Assembly (NCBI RefSeq): GCF_000004195.4
Contig: NC_030678.2
Location: 81,938,904 to 82,002,903 of the forward strand
DNA from: Xenopus tropicalis
Taxonomy: Eukaryota > Chordata > Amphibia > Anura > Pipidae
Direction: 5' to 3'
DNA length: 64,000 nt
In this document: positions 58,846 to 64,000 of the stretch, one piece after another
Position numbering within the stretch: position 1 is the first letter of the stretch
Layout of the letters: each line of letters starts with the position of its first letter
The notes under the pieces: model-generated
The model's database searches: none
Seen by the model: only the letters and a program-made list of their open reading frames with translations
Told to the model about the DNA's origin: nothing
Position numbers and translations under genes: made by a program

Positions 58846-59937
58846 TTAAAGGCTAACTAAACCCTAAAAATGCATCTGGCTAGAAATGCCATATTTAATA
58901 TAATAAACTGACTGGACTGGCTTAAAGTTTCAGCATCTCTATAGTAGTAATGATATAGGTCTTTACAGTTGTCACAGTAGCTTCCCATCATGGATTCTGT
59001 TAGAACTGTCCGGGACAGTGCACATGCTCAGTGAACTGTGAGCAGTTGTTGAGAAGCTGAGCTTTGGTGAAATTATCAAGCAGAAAATGAGATATGTCTG
59101 TCATATAAGCTGAATCTACAGGGTTAATTATTCAGTTCTGATGCAGTTGCCCTGGTTTCAGATCTGTCATATAATGTGAATCTGAATGAATTACTAATCA
59201 ACCTTTTACTATTACATTTATATTCTATATATACAGTATATTGTGAGTCGGCCCTAAGCTCAGTAAGTGACAGCAGCACAGAGCATGTGCAGGGAATCAA
59301 CAGAAAAGAAGATGGGGAACTAATGGGGGCATCTTTGGAGGCACAGATCTCCCCTGCTAAAGGGCAGTGGTTGCCTTGGGCTGAGTCCAAAACAAAAAGT
59401 AGGGCAGAAATGTTGTACATTATGGGGCCCATTTATCAAAGTCCAAATTTCGGACTTTCAAAAGTACGTTAAGAATAAATTGTAGCAAATCCGCTAATTT
59501 CTGATGTGCACTAATAGTGCGAAAATTTCAGATCATGGTCGTATGAAAATATTGTGATAAGATCCAAAAGTTCCAAAATTTTCGTATCCGAACGATCGTA
59601 AAAGGTGCAAAAAAACTTTGACTTTGAACCTTCTGTGCATGTTTTGGAAGCCTCCCATAGTGGCATTCTGCAGCTTCAACCTGGTTCAAAGAAAGTCAAG
59701 ATACCGAAGCTTGAATGAATCAGAAACTTTCACACTTATTGCGACAAATACGATTTTGTCGCACAAATTGACACACAGTCCGAAAAAGTCACAGAAATCA
59801 ACAAAAGTTTCGTAGAAAATATGCACAGTTCTAAGAGCCAGAAAAAATACTAATTTTTTCCACTCAGATTAAATTGTGCGTTAATGAATAGGCCCCTATG
59901 TGTAGTTAGGCTTTAGTTCTCCTTTAACAACAGTGTC
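58846..59937. mobile_element. T2-type MITE, subfamily E copy 2, nested
   Basis: TTAAAGGCTAACTAAACCC to GGCTTTAGTTCTCCTTTAA, inserted at a TTAA in the B-family MITE. It lacks the two hAT insertions found in 36677-38654, but has its own insertion (59421-59896) and a 27-bp inverted segment at 59398-59424. Confidence 0.88.
59421..59896. mobile_element. GGGGCC-ended DNA element, copy 2, innermost of the nest
   Basis: GGGGCCCATTTATCAAAG at the left (from 59424) and TTAATGAATAGGCCCC at the right (to 59896), with TAT on both sides (59421-59423 and 59897-59899). The listed span includes the left TAT. The interior matches 25611-26021. Confidence 0.82.
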
Positions 59938-60096
59938 CACAAAATGGCTCCTGCCTGCTTGCTATGATTGTGTTATTCCAAGGCTGAGGAAACAAGATTT
60001 ATATTATTTATATAATGTAAGTAAAGTTTATTTTGCATCACAAACACAATAGAAAAGAATTTGGAATTATTTCTTAGGGTGACTGGTTTCCTTTAA

Positions 60097-61481
60097 AGAG
60101 TTGAATTTCACCTTTGCACAAGCAAACAGCAGACAGACCTGTGGGCTTGGCTAGCTTTGTTGTTGTGATCCAGCTAAACCATTCATATTATTGCCATAGT
60201 TAGTTCTGGCTGGCTGCATAGGAATGAGAATTTCATGCTTTATAAATGGGAGATTGCTTTACATTTTCAGGAAATCTATTCCCTAGCACTCCTGTTCTGA
60301 CTTTAACTTTGTGTTTCTTTATTTTATTGGATTAAATCAGGGGTTCCTGGAAAGTGCTCTGGGCTTTTCTTCATTTAGAGTGTAACTTGCTGATTATTGG
60401 GGATGTGTACGTAACCAGTGATGTGTGTGTGTTGCTGCGCAGTGTCCCATACTCTTGTCTTATAGTCACTATAAGCTGTTAATTACACTATAAGCTGTAA
60501 ATTAACAGTCCTTAAGCTAATGTCTAATCAGCTTGTTCTCTGTAGAGCAGTATAGCCATAAAATTGACACTTGCATTAACCCACAGGCTAAGGTTAAGAA
60601 CCAACTCCTCCTCCCAAATGGGAAACAACATGCCCTGGGGTAGGTGCTACTTATTCTACAAAACTGCCTAGTATGTTTACCCTAAAGACCAAACTTACCT
60701 CTTCATATTATCCCCTACCAGGCTCCAGAGCCTGGTTGTGTCACGCCAACCTCCCCAGCGTAACCAACTGATTAGCAACCTGGTTATAAGTGGGATCGGA
60801 CACATATGGAATGTGTTTCATTCCCAGGAAGGTTGTACAAAGGAAGAGGAGTGGGTTTATTCATTATGTTTAAATATTCCTTCAAAAATGTGCTCTTCAT
60901 CAGAGATTCATGGTTGTTGAACTGACGCATTGGCACTTGGTTATACCCAGGTATCTATACAAATCCAGCTCACTTATATGCTCCTGTAACATTTATAGAT
61001 AGATTACTCATTTATTTGTTTTATCTGTTTGTATACAAACATGTAGCAAATCTAAACCTTGGTAAAATCAAGACTTGAACATGTCCTTTGCATATACAGG
61101 AAGCAAAGAATTGGTTCTTATAGGGACTGGATGCAATAGTACACCTCTTTACTAACTTAGACACTTTCACAGATGTGAGTAGTCTTTTTCTTCTGTGTGT
61201 CTGCAGCTAAAGCAAGAGCACCTGTATAGGGAAAGGGGATTAACAGAAATGGACTGGAATAAAGTGTGTAGGCAGTATTAATAACTGGAATAAAGTGTGT
61301 AGGCAGTATTTTTGTCAATTCATCATATGTTCTAGCTCTCTGTGCAGATGAACCCAGCCCTGCTCCTGAATTTGACTTGCAATCTGGTGAGGTCAGGTGG
61401 ACTCTTTGCTCCTCGTACATAAACCTGATAAACGACCCGTAAAGCTGATTGTACTTGTGTTCTTTTTTTTGTTTGTTTTAG
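60097..61481 (+). other. psmb2: Distal part of psmb2 intron 4
   Basis: No exon. Holds a short local duplication (TGGAATAAAGTGTGTAGGCAG at about 61255 and 61285). Otherwise no recognised repeat. Confidence 0.5.
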
Positions 61482-61531
61482 ACCTGACAAGAGAGGACGC
61501 AGTAGAACTACTAAAGAAATGTATAGCAGAG
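61482..61531 (+). CDS. psmb2: psmb2 coding exon 5 (residues 150-166)
   Basis: A 50-nt exon after TTTGTTTGTTTTAG; encodes DLTREDAVELLKKCIAE. Donor GAG|GTAGGA at 61532, weaker than the others in this gene. Ends in phase 0. Confidence 0.93.
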
Positions 61532-61830
61532 GTAGGAGAATTCTCAGATCTTTGTCTTCTAATCATCTGTTTTTTATCCTAATTAGATGTTCCTTATATA
61601 TTAAAAATACGTTTTTTGTTGTACTATCATTTAAAGGGTAAATAAAGTTCCGAAAAATAACCCAGCTATTGTAATTTGTCATATGACAATGCCAGAAACA
61701 CTACCCCTCGCAACTAGCAACCCTATGTCTGTTCATGTTCAATCCCATTATTGCATATTATTACGTGCTTCCAATGTTGCATTCTGTTTAGGGTGTAGAA
61801 TAAATGTAATGTTGTTCCTTGCTTACAACA

Positions 61831-62284
61831 TTAAAGGATAAATAAGCCATTTATCTTGAAATCACTTACAATTACGTTCAACAACCTCCAGAATAACATA
61901 CCTTTTTCCCTGCATGCAAATTTATTTTGTTTCTCTATTACAAGTAGCTAAACTGTATTAAACCGACTTCCTTGTCTAGCATGTAGCTCCATTCCCTTTT
62001 GCCTTCTGAGTGTTCCTTTTCAATCCAATTATGAATACCTCAAAGAGGTGCCTATTGAGCATGCTCACTGCCTCTGCTCCAATTAAAATCAATCAGCAGG
62101 CACCTCTTTCAGGTCATCATAGTTGGTGAGAGAAGGAGGACTCAAAAAGAGCGGGGTTTCATGTCAGACAAGGAAGTCCGTGAAAGAGAGGCAGTCAAGC
62201 TGCTTATGTAACAAAATAAATCTGCATGCAAGGAGAAATTTGTTATTCTGGGGGCTGTTCAGAGATTTTGAAAAAAAAGTTTAA
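61831..62284. mobile_element. Foldback MITE in psmb2 intron 5
   Basis: TTAA edges. The left arm (about 61885-61990: CCAGAATAACATACC, TGCATGCAAATTTATTTTG, ACTTCCTTGTCTAGCATG) is matched by the right arm in reverse complement (CATGTCAGACAAGGAAGT, CAAAATAAATCTGCATGCA, TTGTTATTCTGGGGG). The centre is AGGTGCC ... GGCACCT. Confidence 0.75.
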
Positions 62285-62752
62285 TATGCTAAATATATTG
62301 CATTTAACTATATGTATACACCCACTTCTTTGAAGTGATATTATGCAAGGGTGTGCTGCTATCAAAACATGGACCTGTGTTATGATGTGTTGTTCCTTGC
62401 CTCCTTCCCAAGAAAATTTGGGATAAATAAGAATGGAATTCTAAGTCATGATGTAAATACATCATTATTCTTTCCAATACCATATCCTACCTTTTTATCG
62501 GTTGCCATTTACATGCAAGGCAATATGTATGAATCCCAAGCCACCAGGAAGGAAGGAAGAAGCAGAAATCTTGTGGCTTTAGTAAAATCTTGCAGAGGGA
62601 TTTAGCAAAATATTTGTATATTTATTGAAATAAATCAAGGCATGGCTAATTTTAGCCTTATAACCTAGTTCGCCATATCACTTGACTTAATTTAATTTAT
62701 TCTGACACCTTTTAGAGACAGCAGATTGCTCACACACCTTTTTGTCTTCCAG

Positions 62753-62854
62753 CTCCAGAAGCGCTTTATCCTGAGCCTGCCTTCCTTCACAGTGAGGGTC
62801 ATCGATAAGGATGGGATCCATGACTTGGAGACGATTCCTGCTTCAGGCCTTTAA
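62753..62854 (+). CDS. psmb2: psmb2 coding exon 6 (residues 167-199 and stop)
   Basis: Acceptor TTTTTGTCTTCCAG; encodes [20 protein letters not shown] then [13 protein letters not shown], and TAA at 62852-62854. The RFIL-LP-F-VR-IDK-GIHDL pattern is the PSMB2 C-terminus. The last residues are frog-specific. Confidence 0.95.
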   Translation, partial: LQKRFILSLPSFTVRVIDKDGIHDLETIPASGL

Positions 62855-62929
62855 CCTTACCTCTCCCTGACTCGCCTCCTCCTTTTTCTTTTTATATATT
62901 AAGGTTAATTTGTACCACTGTATGAAACA

Positions 62930-62935
62930 AATAAA
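62930..62935 (+). terminator. psmb2: psmb2 poly(A) signal AATAAA
   Basis: A canonical hexamer 76 nt after the stop codon in an AT-rich context, giving a very short 3' UTR, as is usual for proteasome genes. Cleavage would be near 62950. Confidence 0.75.
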
Positions 62936-62950
62936 TTACCCTGTGCATTT

Positions 62951-63594
62951 GCATGTGGGACTCCCAGGACATTCACTGTGTTTACTAAGCAATTTGGGCT
63001 TAAAAAATGATCTTGCAAACCATGAAAGTTCCTTTCACTGTTTCCACATTTAATGATGTCCTGTTAAGGGATGTTGAACCCCAGTAAAGGGAGTAAAAGA
63101 TGAATCCTTCAATTTCTGAAACTTAAACAATTTCAGTGCTTTTGGTGTCTGTTTCATGGTGTTCACTTTGGAAGCATTGGCCTGATTGGCTGACGCTCTG
63201 TCATTCATGCTTATTTGTGTTGCATTTTGTACATGCACAGATCATGGAGGTACCGACTGCATTGCTAAAAAATGAATATTTTACAAAAGCCTACAGAAAT
63301 ATTAGACATCATGATCATGGTTGCTGAAATAACCTTTTGTGGTATATGTTTTATAACTACAGTATTATGGGGGTGGTTCACATTTACATTAACTTTTAGT
63401 ATTTTATAGGATGTCTTATTTTTAGTAACTATACTATTGGTCTTTTTTTTTTTTTTTAATATTATTTGCCCACATCTTCCCAGATCTTCAAATGGGGGGT
63501 CACTGACCGTAGCAGTCAAGAATCTTTTGCTTTGTGAGCTTACAAATGTATTATTATATTTTAATAATTTTCTATTCAGCCCCTCTCCTATTTA
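62951..63594. other. 3' flank of psmb2
   Basis: No gene seen. Contains T-rich and A-rich runs. The next gene by human synteny (TFAP2E, convergent) is not in the window. Confidence 0.4.
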
Positions 63595-64000
63595 AACCAC
63601 TGCCCTATAGAGCTGGGCGGTATGACCAAAAATTTATATCACGGTATTTTTCAAAACTATATCTGTGTCGCGGTATTTGACTATTTTTTTTTTCCATGCA
63701 TGATTAGGTGTTAACCCCATTTCCTAATAAATTAGAGAATAATTACTGCAGTATTGAAAATCAGAGTCAGGCAAACGAAGGATCGGCAACAGAAAGTCGT
63801 AAGGTAAATCAGGCAGGCTTAGTTTCCCAGGCAAGGCCGCAGACAACATAGCACAGGAGGAGGCGTTTGATAGCTTTAAATACCCCCCACGCATGCGCAG
63901 AACAGGCGCCGTCAGCGCATCGTGGACGTGCATGCTTTGACATGTACGTGCGCTTTGACAACGGGACGCGCGCACGCAAGGAGGCGCGAGACCGGGCCGC
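63595..64000. repeat. Dispersed repeat with CpG-rich end, cut by the window
   Basis: GGGCGGTATGACCAAAAATT and TATCACGGTATTTTTCAAAA form a recognisable repeat start. From about 63770, GGATCGGCAACAGAAAG leads into a strongly CpG-rich stretch (GCATGCGCAGAACAGGCGCC, GGGACGCGCGCACGCAAGG). It could be one element's end, possibly an LTR, or a CpG island of a neighbouring gene. Confidence 0.45.

Larger units (their letters stand above)
58538..60096. mobile_element. T2-type MITE, subfamily B copy 4, outermost shell of a three-level nest
   Basis: Left GACCTGTCACCCAGACATA; right GGGTGACTGGTTTCCTTTAA. Body as 26088-26577, split after AAAGCTTGCC by 58846-59937 and resuming at CAACAGTGTCCACAAAATGG. Confidence 0.85.

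Overview
The window looks like nuclear DNA from a frog, most likely Xenopus. It holds two protein-coding genes on the plus strand, sparse exons in long introns, and a dense load of DNA transposons: MITEs with TTAA ends like the T2/Kolobok families described from Xenopus, hAT elements with 8-bp target duplications, a Tc1/mariner copy and a CR1 LINE. I cannot tell X. laevis from X. tropicalis by reading.

Layout. (1) 1-3.5 kb: 3' part of a gene homologous to human C1orf216 (UPF0500). Its whole 281-codon reading frame lies in one exon behind a splice acceptor at 2280; the 5' untranslated exon and promoter are not visible. (2) 3.5-39.6 kb: a gene desert of about 36 kb, with a CR1 reverse-transcriptase fragment (11.64-13.05 kb), a complete but dead Tc1 element (27.32-28.90 kb), many MITEs, and a two-level transposon nest at 36.7-38.7 kb. 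(3) 39.6-62.95 kb: psmb2, encoding proteasome subunit beta type-2 (beta4), in six coding exons (39743-39833, 42242-42364, 42719-42789, 56282-56444, 61482-61531, 62753-62854) joining to 199 codons. A CpG-richer promoter carries a ZNF143/THAP11-type motif. Introns 3 and 4 are long and full of nested transposons. (4) 63-64 kb: 3' flank, ending in a CpG-rich repeat cut by the window edge.

The order C1orf216 then PSMB2 on one strand matches my recollection of human 1p34, which supports both calls. The two genes are not known to act together: PSMB2 is a structural 20S core subunit, C1orf216 is uncharacterised.

I found no CRISPR, operon, tRNA or rRNA. The most interesting content is transposon archaeology: related copies in the window act as empty-site controls for each other, allowing insertion order, target duplications and a 27-bp micro-inversion to be read directly. 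Also notable are an unassigned hairpin-headed insertion with a 14-bp target duplication, an A-tailed retroposed scrap in psmb2 intron 1, and several repeat-free stretches that resemble conserved enhancers.
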